A stretch of 64,000 nt of DNA, from positions 62,001 to 126,000 of the forward strand of contig NZ_CP015583.1 in the NCBI RefSeq assembly GCF_001941945.1, read 5' to 3'. This document shows, in pieces, positions 26,280 to 35,552 of this stretch. A program made the position numbers and the translations under genes. The DNA is from Roseomonas gilardii. GTDB lineage: Bacteria > Pseudomonadota > Alphaproteobacteria > Acetobacterales > Acetobacteraceae. The notes beneath the pieces are model-generated. The model was not told where the DNA came from. It did no database searches and was given only the letters and a program-made list of their open reading frames with translations. Positions within the stretch are counted from its first letter, which is position 1, and each line of letters starts with the position of its first letter.

Positions 26280-27590
26280 TCAGTACCCGGCTTCGGGCAG
26301 CGTGGCCGGCTCCACCACGCGCGGCTCGCCGCCTGGCTGCAACGCATAGAGGGCCAGGGCACGTTGGGTCTGGCCATCCGGGCTCAGCCGCAGCCCGCCA
26401 TCGGCGCCAAGGACGATCTCCCCGATCGGCAGGGTGGCGGGGGCGTTCGGCCCGCCCTGGGTGGCCCGGGCCGCCACGGTCGCGGCATCATAGGCCACGG
26501 CGGCCAGGCGCGGCGGCGTGTCGCCGAAGGCCTGCCGGTAGCGGCTGTTGAACTGCTCGTGCGCCGTGTTGTCCGGGCCGGGGAAGACGGCGCCGGCCAG
26601 GGCGGGTTCCTGGCCCAGCGTGGCACCGTCCTGTGCCCAGAGCGCCGTGCCGGCGAGGCGCAGCGGCGGCACCACCACCCCGGCCTCGGCCAGGGCGCTG
26701 GCGAACTGCCGCGCCCGGCTGCCGCCTTCGGCCAGGATCAGCAGGCCGATCGCGTCGGCCTCCGGCACGGCGACCGGCGGTGGTGGCGCGGCGGGATCGG
26801 TGGCGGTGGCCGGCTCGGCGGGCTTCAGCCGCGCCGCGAGGTCCTTGGCCGCCATGGCCGGCAGGGCCCCGGCGGGATAGGTCGAGATCAGCGGCGGCAG
26901 CAACCCCGCCTCCTGGCTGGCGGTTCGCAGCGCGGCGGTGAGCTGCTGCGCATAGGCTCCGCTGGGGGCGGCGAGGCCGATGCGCCGCACCCCGGCCGTG
27001 GTGGCGGCGCCGACCAGCCGGCGGACCTGCTGCGCCGGGGTCACGCCCAGGGTCCAGACGCCGTTGCCCGCGACATTCGCATCGTTGGTGAAGGCCAGCA
27101 TCGGGATGCTGGCGGCGCGCGATACGGCGGCGGCCCCGCCGGTCTCGCCCGAGGTCAGGGGGCCGACCATCACCCGCGCGCCTTCGGAAACCGCCGCCCG
27201 CGCTGCCTCGGCCGCGCCGGCGGCGCTGCCGCGCGTGTCGTGCGGCACGAAGTCCACGCCGGGGCTCGCCTGTTCGAACAGGGCCAGGGTGGCGGCGTTC
27301 AGCATGGCCTGGCCAAGCGGCGCCTGGCTGCCGGACAGGGGCAGCAGCAGCGCGACCCTGGCGCGCGGCGGTTCCGGCGCGTTGGGGGCGGTGGCGCCGG
27401 GCGCATAGGGGCCGGCCGCGGGACTGCGGGGTTGCGCGGCACAGGCGGCGAGTGCGAGGAGCGCAGCCAGCAGCGGGAGATGCCGGAATGGGGACCAGAA
27501 GGGGGACCGGGATGGGGAATTCCCAAGGGGCCGGCGACGGGGACGAGGGGGTTGCGGCTTCACCGGCTGGGCTTCCTCCTGACGAGACAC
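26280..27590 (-). CDS. Penicillin-binding protein activator (LpoA-like lipoprotein)
   Basis: The 436-residue protein has a lipoprotein signal (LLALAAC, lipid-modified Cys near residue 50) and a periplasmic type I binding fold (RVALLLPLSGSQAPLGQAM, then VGPLTSGETGG) as in the C-terminal domain of LpoA, the outer-membrane activator of PBP1A. The family is found beside rsmI in many proteobacteria, and here rsmI is divergent and overlapping, which supports the call. The n-region before the hydrophobic stretch is long, but no closer start codon exists in frame. The N-terminal TPR part of enterobacterial LpoA is absent. Confidence 0.83.
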   Translation of the reverse strand: MSRQEEAQPVKPQPPRPRRRPLGNSPSRSPFWSPFRHLPLLAALLALAACAAQPRSPAAGPYAPGATAPNAPEPPRARVALLLPLSGSQAPLGQAMLNAATLALFEQASPGVDFVPHDTRGSAAGAAEAARAAVSEGARVMVGPLTSGETGGAAAVSRAASIPMLAFTNDANVAGNGVWTLGVTPAQQVRRLVGAATTAGVRRIGLAAPSGAYAQQLTAALRTASQEAGLLPPLISTYPAGALPAMAAKDLAARLKPAEPATATDPAAPPPPVAVPEADAIGLLILAEGGSRARQFASALAEAGVVVPPLRLAGTALWAQDGATLGQEPALAGAVFPGPDNTAHEQFNSRYRQAFGDTPPRLAAVAYDAATVAARATQGGPNAPATLPIGEIVLGADGGLRLSPDGQTQRALALYALQPGGEPRVVEPATLPEAGY

Positions 27591-28498
27591 ATGACGCTTC
27601 CCCCGGACTCTCGCCGGGCGAGGGCTCCGGTGCTACCCCCGGCGCCACCCCTCCGGGCCTTGTTCTGGTGGCCACCCCGATCGGCAACCTGGGCGACCTC
27701 TCGCCACGGGCCGTCGCCGCTCTGAAAGGGGCGGACGCCATCCTGTGCGAGGACACCAGGGTGACCGGACCCATGCTCGCGCGCCAGGGGGTAGGGACCA
27801 GTCTGATCCCCCTGCACGACCACAACGAGGCGAGCATGGTGCCCCGGCTGCTGGAAAGGCTGCGCGGCGGCACCCGGCTGGCCCTGGTCTCCGATGCCGG
27901 CACGCCGCTGGTGAGCGATCCAGGCTTCCGCCTGACCCGCGCCGCCATCGATTCGGGCCTGCCGGTCACCGCGATTCCCGGGCCGAACGCGGCGCTGGTG
28001 GCGCTGACGCTGTCCGGCCTGCCGCCGCATCCCTTCCTCTTTCACGGCTTCCTGCCGGCCAAGGCGGCGGCGCGCACCGTCGAGATCGGCCGCATCGCCG
28101 GGCTGGAGCGGTCCGGGCTGCGGGCGACGCTGATCCTCTACGAATCGCCGCATCGCCTGGCCGAATCGCTGGCCGCCCTGGCGGAGGGGCTGGGGCCGGA
28201 CCGTCCGGCGGCAGTGGCGCGGGAGCTGACCAAGCGCTTCGAGGAGGTGCGCCGCGCCGGCCTCGGCGAACTCGCCGCGCATTACGCGGTGCATGCGCCA
28301 CGCGGCGAGATCGTGCTGGTGATCGGCCCGGCGCCGGAGGAGGCCGCCCCGGCCGGGGCCGACCTGGACGCGCAGCTCCGCGCTGCCCTGGCCACCGGGG
28401 CATCCCTGCGCGACGCGGCGGCGATGGTGGCGGCGGCCACCGGCCTGCCGCGGCGGCAGGTCTACAACCGCGCCCTTCAACTCGGCAGCACGCGGTAG
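27512..28498 (+). CDS. rsmI: 16S rRNA 2'-O-methyltransferase RsmI
   Basis: The 328-residue protein methylates C1402 of 16S rRNA. The core begins LVLVATPIGNLGDLS (about residues 48-62) and has LCEDTR, SDAGTPLVSDPG and TLILYESPHR, all typical of RsmI. An N-terminal extension of about 47 residues, rich in Gly, Pro and acidic residues, precedes the core. The ATG at 27512 is the last usable start codon before the core and follows an AGGGGG site, so its 5' end must overlap the divergent lpoA-like gene by about 79 bases. Confidence 0.9.
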   Translation: MGNSQGAGDGDEGVAASPAGLPPDETHDASPGLSPGEGSGATPGATPPGLVLVATPIGNLGDLSPRAVAALKGADAILCEDTRVTGPMLARQGVGTSLIPLHDHNEASMVPRLLERLRGGTRLALVSDAGTPLVSDPGFRLTRAAIDSGLPVTAIPGPNAALVALTLSGLPPHPFLFHGFLPAKAAARTVEIGRIAGLERSGLRATLILYESPHRLAESLAALAEGLGPDRPAAVARELTKRFEEVRRAGLGELAAHYAVHAPRGEIVLVIGPAPEEAAPAGADLDAQLRAALATGASLRDAAAMVAAATGLPRRQVYNRALQLGSTR

Positions 28499-29439
28499 CG
28501 GCTGCCGGGCGGGAGGCGGTTGGCGAGGGTTCCGGCGGCGCGGCCGACCTCGTGGTCGGCATGCGGCGCCAGGGCGAGGCAGGGGATGCCGGCGCTGGCG
28601 GCGAAGGCGACAGACAGGTCGCGCCCGCCGATCACCTGGTCGCAGGCGGCGACCCAGCCCTTGAGGCGGGCCGGGGTCATCTCCCGCCGCCAGGAGGCCG
28701 TGTCCTCCGGCCCGGTCTCCACAAGGGACGAGCGGGGCAGGAAGCGGGCGGCGCAGTCGCGGATGGCGCGCAGGTCGTCGCTGCCGCCCTCGCCCTGCCG
28801 CACCACCGGAAGCGGGATCACCGTCCAGCCGTCATAGGGGGCGAGGCATTCCGCGACCAGCGCCTCGTGCTTCGCGAAGACCTCGCGCGTCTTCTGGCTG
28901 TCGCTGACCGAAAGGCCCAGCCTCGGGCCGGCGGGCAGGCCGGGTGGCAGTTCCGGCACCAGATCGCCTTCCGGGAAGGCCTCCAGCCCCGCCCACCAGG
29001 GGCAACGCCATTCCACCATCGAGCCCAGCGTGCGGTGGTCGCGGGCGCTGGCCTCGTCCAGCACCTCCAGCACCGCGCGCACCTCCGGGGAGGGGCGGTA
29101 GAGCGGCCCCCAAGGGAAGAGGGAGAGGCTGCGCAGCCCGATCCGCAGCCCCCGCTGGCGCAGCAGGCCGAGGCGCAGGATCAGGTCCACCGCCCGGTTG
29201 TGGTCCGACATCGGCCCGGTCAGCAGGGCGCGGCGCGCTTCCGCCGGAGTCGGCGTGTTGGGCGGCAGCAGGGTGGCGAAGGGCAGGATGCGCGCCGTCG
29301 CCTCCGGATCGTCGGTGGCGACGAGGGCGGCCGGGCCCAGCGGCGCGGCGGCATGCTGCAACGCCGCCTCCCCCGCGAGGTCGCCGCGCCCGAACTCGCC
29401 GAGGAAGAGGGTGGGTTCGTGCGTCATGCCCTGGCTCAT
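28477..29439 (-). CDS. Polysaccharide pyruvyl transferase family protein, divergent paralogue
   Basis: The 320-residue protein aligns in length and layout with the gene just upstream (29436-30437): both have a middle RDHRTLGSMVEW/RDHRSVDMVAEW segment, an ARLKGWVAACDQVIGGR/RRLKGIVARLDTLISQR segment and a similar C-terminus (LANRLPPGS/LANQLPAGS). The N-terminal GNLGDE motif of the family is degenerate here (FGRGDLAGEAAL). It overlaps its paralogue by four bases and its 3' end overlaps rsmI by 22 bases. It may have lost or changed activity. Confidence 0.72.
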   Translation of the reverse strand: MSQGMTHEPTLFLGEFGRGDLAGEAALQHAAAPLGPAALVATDDPEATARILPFATLLPPNTPTPAEARRALLTGPMSDHNRAVDLILRLGLLRQRGLRIGLRSLSLFPWGPLYRPSPEVRAVLEVLDEASARDHRTLGSMVEWRCPWWAGLEAFPEGDLVPELPPGLPAGPRLGLSVSDSQKTREVFAKHEALVAECLAPYDGWTVIPLPVVRQGEGGSDDLRAIRDCAARFLPRSSLVETGPEDTASWRREMTPARLKGWVAACDQVIGGRDLSVAFAASAGIPCLALAPHADHEVGRAAGTLANRLPPGSRYRVLPS

Positions 29440-30437
29440 GAGGGCCGCTCCTCCAGCCCGATGCAGGCCGAGCCGGCGGGAAGCTGGTTGGCGAGCGTCA
29501 CGAAGACCCGGCGCACGCTGTCATCCTCCATCGGCGAGAGGCCGATGGTCGCGACCCCGGCGCCCAGCCCGTGGATGCAGTTGTGCTTGCGCTGGGAGAT
29601 CAGCGTGTCCAGCCGGGCGACGATGCCCTTCAGCCGGCGCGGCGTGACCTCGCTGCCCCAGAAGGCGCGCTCGGTGAGCTGCGGCGCCACGATCTCCCGG
29701 CCCTGCAGGAACATCCGGGCGAAGCGGTGGAAGCCGCTGCCGTCGTCCTCCTCGTCGGAATCGACATGCAGGGTGGAGCAGATCGGCACCACCGCATGGT
29801 CCGGGAAGCGGGCGAGCAGGGCGCGCACCGTGCCGCCATCCGCCTCCAGGCAGCGGGCCATCTGGCTGGTGTTGATGATGGAGATGCCGAGCAGCCTGCG
29901 CCCGCGCGGCAGGATCGCCGCCGCCAGATCGTCCTCCGCCGCGATGGCGCGCTCCGGATAGCGGGTGACGCCCGGCACCACCGGCACGCCCCATTCCGCC
30001 ACCATGTCCACCGAGCGATGGTCGCGCACGGTGAAGGAGGCGAGGTTTTCCAGCACCCGGGCGAGCAGCGGATGCGGCCAGCCCTCGCCGGTCCCATACT
30101 CCATCCCCGCCCCGGCAATGCGGGCGATGCCGATATTGTGGATGTGGACGGGGATGCCGCGTTCCATCGCCGCTGCCATCCAGGGCAGGTATTCCTCGAA
30201 ATCCGCCCGCCCGCCGATGCCGCCACCGCCATAGACGACACGCCGCGGCTCCAGCGCCAGCATCTCCTCCAGCGTGGCGAAGGTGCCGGCCAGGCCCGGC
30301 ACGCAGCGATGCGTCCAGGCCGGATTCTGCGTGAAGGCGAAGGCCTCTTCCGGCGGAAATTCCTGCATCGCCTCGATGAGGCAGAGTTCGTCGCCCAGGT
30401 TGCCGTAGCCATAGGCGCCGATGAAGGCGGTGCGCAT
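29436..30437 (-). CDS. Polysaccharide pyruvyl transferase family protein
   Basis: The 333-residue protein carries the family's N-terminal motif GAYGYGNLGDELCLIEAM (about residues 7-24) and a glycine-rich VVYGGGGIGGR segment (about 67-77). CsaB-type enzymes add ketal pyruvate to cell-surface polysaccharides, though many members are of unknown substrate. It is the first gene of a two-gene unit with its divergent paralogue. The ATG at 30437 is chosen because it directly precedes the conserved core. Confidence 0.8.
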   Translation of the reverse strand: MRTAFIGAYGYGNLGDELCLIEAMQEFPPEEAFAFTQNPAWTHRCVPGLAGTFATLEEMLALEPRRVVYGGGGIGGRADFEEYLPWMAAAMERGIPVHIHNIGIARIAGAGMEYGTGEGWPHPLLARVLENLASFTVRDHRSVDMVAEWGVPVVPGVTRYPERAIAAEDDLAAAILPRGRRLLGISIINTSQMARCLEADGGTVRALLARFPDHAVVPICSTLHVDSDEEDDGSGFHRFARMFLQGREIVAPQLTERAFWGSEVTPRRLKGIVARLDTLISQRKHNCIHGLGAGVATIGLSPMEDDSVRRVFVTLANQLPAGSACIGLEERPS

Positions 30438-30700
30438 GACAGGTGGGTCGCATGGCCCGGCCCCGCCGCGCAAGAGGCAACCTCGCGCCCCGCGCGAGCA
30501 GGGTGTGGATTTTCACAGCCGGGGCGGGATTTCCGGCCCCTGTGCGAGGGCATCCCCGCACGTCCTCCGGGTCGGGCGCCGTCCGGACGGGCCGGACCGG
30601 CTTTGTGCGGACTCCATGGCAACCCGGGGCGGCCTGCGCGCTTGTTGCCGATATGGCAGCCTCCAGGGAGAGGCCAGCCCGCAATCATCTGGAGCGGAAC

Positions 30701-30958
30701 ATGTCGATCATTGGCTGGCTCATCCTCGGGCTGATCGCCGGCTTCATCGCCAGCAAGATTGTCAACAAGACCGGCTCGGGGGTGATGCTCGACATCATCC
30801 TGGGCATCGTCGGCGCCGTGGTCGGTGGCTGGCTCTTCAGCGCCTTCGGCGGGGCCGGTGTGACCGGCTTCAACATCTACAGCATGATCGTGGCCGTGAT
30901 CGGCGCGATCATCGTGTTGCTGATCTACCACGCGGTGGCCGGACGGCGGGCCGTCTGA
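30701..30958 (+). CDS. GlsB/YeaQ/YmgE family stress-response membrane protein
   Basis: The 85-residue protein has three short hydrophobic segments rich in Gly (IGWLILGLIAGFIASKIV, LDIILGIVGAVVGGWLF, SMIVAVIGAIIVLLIY), the pattern of this small inner-membrane family often induced by acid or osmotic stress. GGAGCGG precedes the ATG at 30701. The next gene on the strand encodes a CsbD-type stress protein, so the two are likely co-regulated. Confidence 0.88.
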   Translation: MSIIGWLILGLIAGFIASKIVNKTGSGVMLDIILGIVGAVVGGWLFSAFGGAGVTGFNIYSMIVAVIGAIIVLLIYHAVAGRRAV

Positions 30959-31047
30959 GGACAGCCGGGGGTTCCGCACCCCCGGCGGAGCCGCAACCAG
31001 GGCCCGGCAGGCGAGTTTTCCAGCAGATTTCCGGAGAAGACACGGAC

Positions 31048-31554
31048 ATGGACGAGAACAAGATCGAAGGCACGGCCCGGAACCTCGGCGGCAAGGCCGA
31101 AGAGACCGCCGGCAAGCTGACCGGCGACGCCAAGACCCAGGCGGAGGGCAAGGCCGACCAGCTCTCCGGCAAGACCCAGAAAACTTATGGCGATGCCAAG
31201 GACGCCGTCTCCGACGCCGCGGACAGCGCGAAGGAAGGCGCCGCCAAGCTCTCCGAGAAGGCGGGCGAGGGCTATGAGCAGGCCAAGGCCGCGGTGAGCG
31301 ACGCGGCGGAAGGGGCCAGCGGCGAGATCGCCCGCCTCCGCGCCCAGGTCGAGGATCTGATGCGCGAGCGCGTGAAGCCCGCCCTGAGCGACGCCGCCCA
31401 CAAGGCCAGCGACTATGCCCATCAGGCGAAGGACACGATCGGCGAGAAGGCGGGTCAGGCTGGCGACACGATCAAGGAGCGCCCGCTGCTCTCCCTGGCC
31501 ATCGTCGGGGTGCTGGGCTTCGTCATCGGCCGGCTGACCACCGACCGGCTCTGA
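31048..31554 (+). CDS. CsbD-type stress protein with a C-terminal membrane tail
   Basis: The 168-residue protein begins with a CsbD domain (about residues 1-50, ENKIEGTARNLGGKAEETAG), continues with Lys/Ala/Asp-rich helical repeats typical of hydrophilin-like proteins (about 50-95), then a DUF883/YqjD-like segment (EIARLRAQVEDLM...) and ends with one membrane helix (LLSLAIVGVLGFVIGRL, about 147-163). In most bacteria CsbD and YqjD-type proteins are separate. The order suggests a membrane-tethered stress protein. It is followed by a long perfect hairpin. Confidence 0.83.
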   Translation: MDENKIEGTARNLGGKAEETAGKLTGDAKTQAEGKADQLSGKTQKTYGDAKDAVSDAADSAKEGAAKLSEKAGEGYEQAKAAVSDAAEGASGEIARLRAQVEDLMRERVKPALSDAAHKASDYAHQAKDTIGEKAGQAGDTIKERPLLSLAIVGVLGFVIGRLTTDRL

Positions 31555-31605
31555 TCCGGGAGGAGGTGGCCCAGCGGGCCGCCCCCTCTCCCAACCGCTA
31601 CGTGA

Positions 31606-31639
31606 TCCGGCGCCCGGGGGCATCCCTCCGGGCGCCGGA
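31606..31639. terminator. Bidirectional hairpin between convergent genes
   Basis: Perfect 12-bp arms TCCGGCGCCCGG (31606-31617) and CCGGGCGCCGGA (31628-31639) lie between the CsbD-type gene (+) and the indolepyruvate oxidoreductase gene (-). The stem is very GC-rich but lacks a T-run on either side. Confidence 0.5.
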
Positions 31640-31657
31640 CTCGTTTCCGGGGGCCGC

Positions 31658-34600
31658 TCAGCCGGCCATGACCACCTGCGGCCCCTTCGCCGGGTCGCCG
31701 GGGCGGGTCCGCACGGCCTCCTCGCCCCGCAGGCGCGACAGGAGTTCCGCCCGGCGCTTGCGGGCATGGGCGAGGTGCCGCTCCCGCACCGGGCCATAGC
31801 CGCGGATCTGTTCCGGCAGGGCGGCGAGTTCCACCGCCACGGCGTGGTTGTGCGGGTTGAGGCGGCGCAGCACCTCCTCCATGTCCTGCTCGTAGGCGGC
31901 CAGGATCTCCCGGTGCAACCGCCCGTCCGCGCTGTGGCGGAAGGGGTCGAGCACGGTGCCGCGCAGGCGGCGCATCCGGGCCAGGACGCGCAGCGCGCGC
32001 AGCATCCAGGGGCCGTAGCTTTGCTTGCGCGGCTCGCCGGTCTCCGGGTCCTTCCGCGCCCAGAGCGGCGGCGCCAGGTGGAAGTTCAGGCGCCAGTCGC
32101 CCTCGAACTGCTCCTCGACACGGCGGAGGAAGCTGGTCTCGGTGAAGAGCCGCGCCACCTCGAACTCGTCCTTGAAGGCCAGGAGCTTGTGATGATAGCG
32201 CGCCACCGCCTCGGCCAGCTCGCCATGGCCCGGCACGCGCTCCGCCTCCACCGCCCCGATCCGCGCCACGAACTCCCGGTAGCGTCGGGCATAGGCGTCA
32301 TCCTGGTAGCTGGCGAGCTCCTTCACCCGGCGCTCCACCAGCTCCTCCAGCGTGGCGGAAAGGCGCAGCGAGGGCACGCGGCGTTCCGGCGGATCGGCGG
32401 CGCGCTCCACCGCCTCCAGGTCCAGCACCGCCTGCCGGCCCCACTGGAAGGCGTTCTGGTTCATCGCCACCGCGGCACCGTTCATCTCGATCGCCTTGAG
32501 GATCGAGGCGGACTCTAGCGGGATCAGCCCCTTCTGATAGGCATAGCCCACCATGAAGAGGTTGGTGGCGATGGAATCGCCCAGCAGCGCGGTGGCGAGC
32601 CGCGTGGCGCCGACGAAGCTCGCCGCGCCCTCGCCGCCGCAGGCCTCGTCGATCTGCCGCTCCATCTCCACCAGCGGGAATTGCGGGTCGCGGTGCCGCG
32701 CCACGTCGCCGCTGCGCGACTGCGCCGCGAAGCCGCGCACGAAGTCGCTGGTGACGGAGAAGTCGCTGTTCACCACGGCACGGGTGAGGCCGGCGCGCAT
32801 CCGCGTCAGGCTCTCCTCCGTCGCGGCCACGACGATGTCGCAGCCGAGCACGAGATGCGCTTCCCCGGCGGCGAGGCGGGCGGCGTGGATCTCCTCCTGC
32901 CGCGCGGCGATGCGCAGATGCGACCAGACCGGCCCGCCCTTCTGCGCCAGCCCGGCCATGTCGAGCGCGGAGATGCCCTTGCCCTCCAGCGTCGCCGCCG
33001 TGCCGAGCAGCGCGCCGATGGTGACGACGCCGGTGCCGCCCACGCCGGTCACGAGGATGCCATAGGGTTCGCGCAGCGCCGGCTTCGGTGGCTCGGGCAG
33101 GTCCGGCAGGATGGCGGAAACCTCCGCCGGGGCGGCGGGCGCATCGCCCTTGCCCTCCACGGAGGTCTGGCCGCCCGCCGCGCCCAGCCCGCCGATCGGG
33201 GCCTGCGCCTTGCCCTTGCGCAACTGCCCGCCCTCCACCGTGACGAAGGAGGGGCAGAAGCCGTCGAGGCAGGAGAAGTCCTTGTTGCAGGAGGACTGGT
33301 CGATCTGCCGCTTGCGGCCGAACTCGGTCTCCACCGGCACCACGGACATGCAGTTGGACTTGGCCGAGCAGTCGCCGCAGCCCTCGCAGACGCGCTCGTT
33401 GATCACCACGCGTCGCGCCGGATCGGCCATCAGCCGGCGCTTGCGGCGGCGGCGCTTCTCGGCGGCGCAGGTCTGGTCATAGACCAGCACGGAAACGCCG
33501 GGATACTCGCGCAGGTCGCGCTGCACCCGGTCCAGCGCATGGCGCTCGAACAGCGGCACGTCCTTCGGCAGCGTCACGCCGTCATAGCGGGCGAGGTCGT
33601 CCACCACGACCACGACGCGCTCCACGCCCTCGGCCTGCACCTGCGCCACGATCTGCGGCACGGTAAGCGTGCCTTCCACCGGCTGGCCGCCGGTCATCGC
33701 CACCGCGTCGTTGAACAGGATCTTGTAGGTGATCGGCACGCCCGCCGTGACCGCCTGCCGGATCGCGAGCAGGCCGGAATGCGAATAGGTGCCGTCGCCC
33801 AGATTGGCGAAGACGTGCTTCGTCTCGGTGAAAGGCGCCTGCCCGATCCAGGCCACGCCCTCGCCGCCCATATGGGAGAAGGTCTGCGTGCTCTCGGCGC
33901 GCAGCCAGGTGGCCATGTAGTGGCAGCCGATCCCCGCCAGCGCCCGGCTGCCCTCCGGCACCACGGTGGAGCTGTTGTGCGGGCAGCCGGAGCAATAGTG
34001 CGGCACGCGCTGCGCCGCGGTGCGCGGGCGGGCGAGGGATTCCTCCTTCGCGGCCAGGAAGGCGAGCCGCTCGCGGATGCGCTCGCCGAGCGCGAAGGGC
34101 AGGTCGTGGAAGCGGCCGATGCGGTGGGCGATGACGCGGGCGATCAGCGCCGGCGTCAGCTCGCCGGCGGCGGGGAGCTGCCAGTCATGCACCGGCAGCT
34201 CCCACTCGCCCTTCTCGTCATACTTGCCGGTGACGCGCGGGCGGACGTCCTCGCGCCAGTTGTAGAGCTGTTCCTTGAGCTGGTACTCGATGACCTGCCG
34301 CTTCTCCTCGACGACGAGGATCTCCTCCAGCCCCTCGGCGAAGTGCCGCACGCCCTCCGCATCCAGCGGCCAGGGCATGCCGACCTTGAACACGCGCAGC
34401 CCGATCGCCGCGGCCTGGGCGTCGTCGATGCCGAGCTGGTCCAGCGCCTGCCGCACATCCAGATAGGACTTGCCCGTGGTGACGATGCCCAGCCGCGCGC
34501 GGGGGCTGTCGATCGCCACATGGTTCAGCCCGTTCAGCCGCGCATAGGCCATGGCGGCATAGGCCTTATGCCGCTGCAGCCGCATCTCCTGCGCCAGCGG

Positions 34601-35314
34601 CGAATCCGGCCAGCGGATGCCGAGCCCGTCGGGCGGCAGCGGGAAATCCTCCGGCACGCGCGTGATGGTGCGGAACGGATCGAGCGAGATGCCGGAGGAG
34701 GTCTCCACCGTGTCCGCCACGACCTTCAGCGCCACCCAGCAGCCGGAGAAGCGCGACATGGCCCAGCCATGCAGGCCGAAATCCAGGATCTCCTGCACCC
34801 CGGCCGGGTTCAGCACCGGCATCATGGCGGCTGCGAAGATGTGGTCGCTCTGATGCGGCAGGGAGGAGGACTTGGCGCCGTGGTCGTCGCCCACCACGGC
34901 GATGACGCCGCCGAAGGGCGAGGTGCCGGCGGCATTGGCGTGCTTGAACACGTCCATGGTGCGGTCGGCGCCCGGCCCCTTGCCGTACCACATGCCGAAG
35001 ACGCCGGCATGCTTCGCGCCGGGAAAGAGGTTGACCTGCTGCGTGCCCCAGACGGCGGTGGCGGCGAGGTCCTCGTTCAACCCGGGCTGGAAGCGGATGC
35101 GGTGCTCCTCCAGCGCCTTGCGCGCCTTCCAGAGCGACTGGTCCAGCCCGCCGAGCGGCGAGCCGCGATAGCCGGAGATGAAGCCCGCCGTGTCGAGACC
35201 GGCGGCGGCATCGCGCTCGCGCTGCAGCATCGGAAGCTGCACCAGCGCCTGGATGCCGGAAAGATAGCGGAGCCCCGTGGCCGGGGCTGCGGCGGGAAGC
35301 GGCGCGTCAAGCAT
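31658..35314 (-). CDS. Indolepyruvate ferredoxin oxidoreductase, fused alpha-beta form
   Basis: The 1218-residue protein oxidatively decarboxylates aryl- or branched-chain 2-oxoacids to acyl-CoA, passing electrons to ferredoxin. Order: pyrimidine-binding domain at the N-terminus (about 15-390), TPP-binding domain with CSGCPHNSS (about 455) and LGDGTYSHSG (about 500-510), a [4Fe-4S] segment CEGCGDCSAKSNC (about 640-655), and a C-terminal gamma domain with GVGGTGVVTIGALLG (about 760). This fusion is typical of alpha- and betaproteobacteria. An Lrp regulator gene is divergent from it. Its products (indoleacetyl- or phenylacetyl-CoA) could feed the paa pathway encoded further on. Confidence 0.92.
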   Translation of the reverse strand: MLDAPLPAAAPATGLRYLSGIQALVQLPMLQRERDAAAGLDTAGFISGYRGSPLGGLDQSLWKARKALEEHRIRFQPGLNEDLAATAVWGTQQVNLFPGAKHAGVFGMWYGKGPGADRTMDVFKHANAAGTSPFGGVIAVVGDDHGAKSSSLPHQSDHIFAAAMMPVLNPAGVQEILDFGLHGWAMSRFSGCWVALKVVADTVETSSGISLDPFRTITRVPEDFPLPPDGLGIRWPDSPLAQEMRLQRHKAYAAMAYARLNGLNHVAIDSPRARLGIVTTGKSYLDVRQALDQLGIDDAQAAAIGLRVFKVGMPWPLDAEGVRHFAEGLEEILVVEEKRQVIEYQLKEQLYNWREDVRPRVTGKYDEKGEWELPVHDWQLPAAGELTPALIARVIAHRIGRFHDLPFALGERIRERLAFLAAKEESLARPRTAAQRVPHYCSGCPHNSSTVVPEGSRALAGIGCHYMATWLRAESTQTFSHMGGEGVAWIGQAPFTETKHVFANLGDGTYSHSGLLAIRQAVTAGVPITYKILFNDAVAMTGGQPVEGTLTVPQIVAQVQAEGVERVVVVVDDLARYDGVTLPKDVPLFERHALDRVQRDLREYPGVSVLVYDQTCAAEKRRRRKRRLMADPARRVVINERVCEGCGDCSAKSNCMSVVPVETEFGRKRQIDQSSCNKDFSCLDGFCPSFVTVEGGQLRKGKAQAPIGGLGAAGGQTSVEGKGDAPAAPAEVSAILPDLPEPPKPALREPYGILVTGVGGTGVVTIGALLGTAATLEGKGISALDMAGLAQKGGPVWSHLRIAARQEEIHAARLAAGEAHLVLGCDIVVAATEESLTRMRAGLTRAVVNSDFSVTSDFVRGFAAQSRSGDVARHRDPQFPLVEMERQIDEACGGEGAASFVGATRLATALLGDSIATNLFMVGYAYQKGLIPLESASILKAIEMNGAAVAMNQNAFQWGRQAVLDLEAVERAADPPERRVPSLRLSATLEELVERRVKELASYQDDAYARRYREFVARIGAVEAERVPGHGELAEAVARYHHKLLAFKDEFEVARLFTETSFLRRVEEQFEGDWRLNFHLAPPLWARKDPETGEPRKQSYGPWMLRALRVLARMRRLRGTVLDPFRHSADGRLHREILAAYEQDMEEVLRRLNPHNHAVAVELAALPEQIRGYGPVRERHLAHARKRRAELLSRLRGEEAVRTRPGDPAKGPQVVMAG

Positions 35315-35552
35315 GGCGCCGCCCTCCGCCGAGCGACGCGCGGACCGTGCCGGAACGGCCCTGGCGGGCCGGGAATCCATCCCCGGCGGCAAGAGGTGAA
35401 ACGCGGGCGACAGATCGCTGCATGGACGCTTCTCCTGCTTCTTTTGACTTTTATCTTACATCGGTCTTCTTCCTCTTTCGTTGCGCCGATCCGCTCCCCG
35501 GAGGAAGATCGGGCATGGTTCTTTCTCTGGAAGCCGCCATGGCGATTGGAAT

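Noticed and set aside
24158-26551. A 797-codon plus-strand open frame across the ModE-like and MFS genes
   Set aside because: It runs antisense over two well-supported genes and has shadow composition (His, Asp, Glu, Arg-rich) without any domain.
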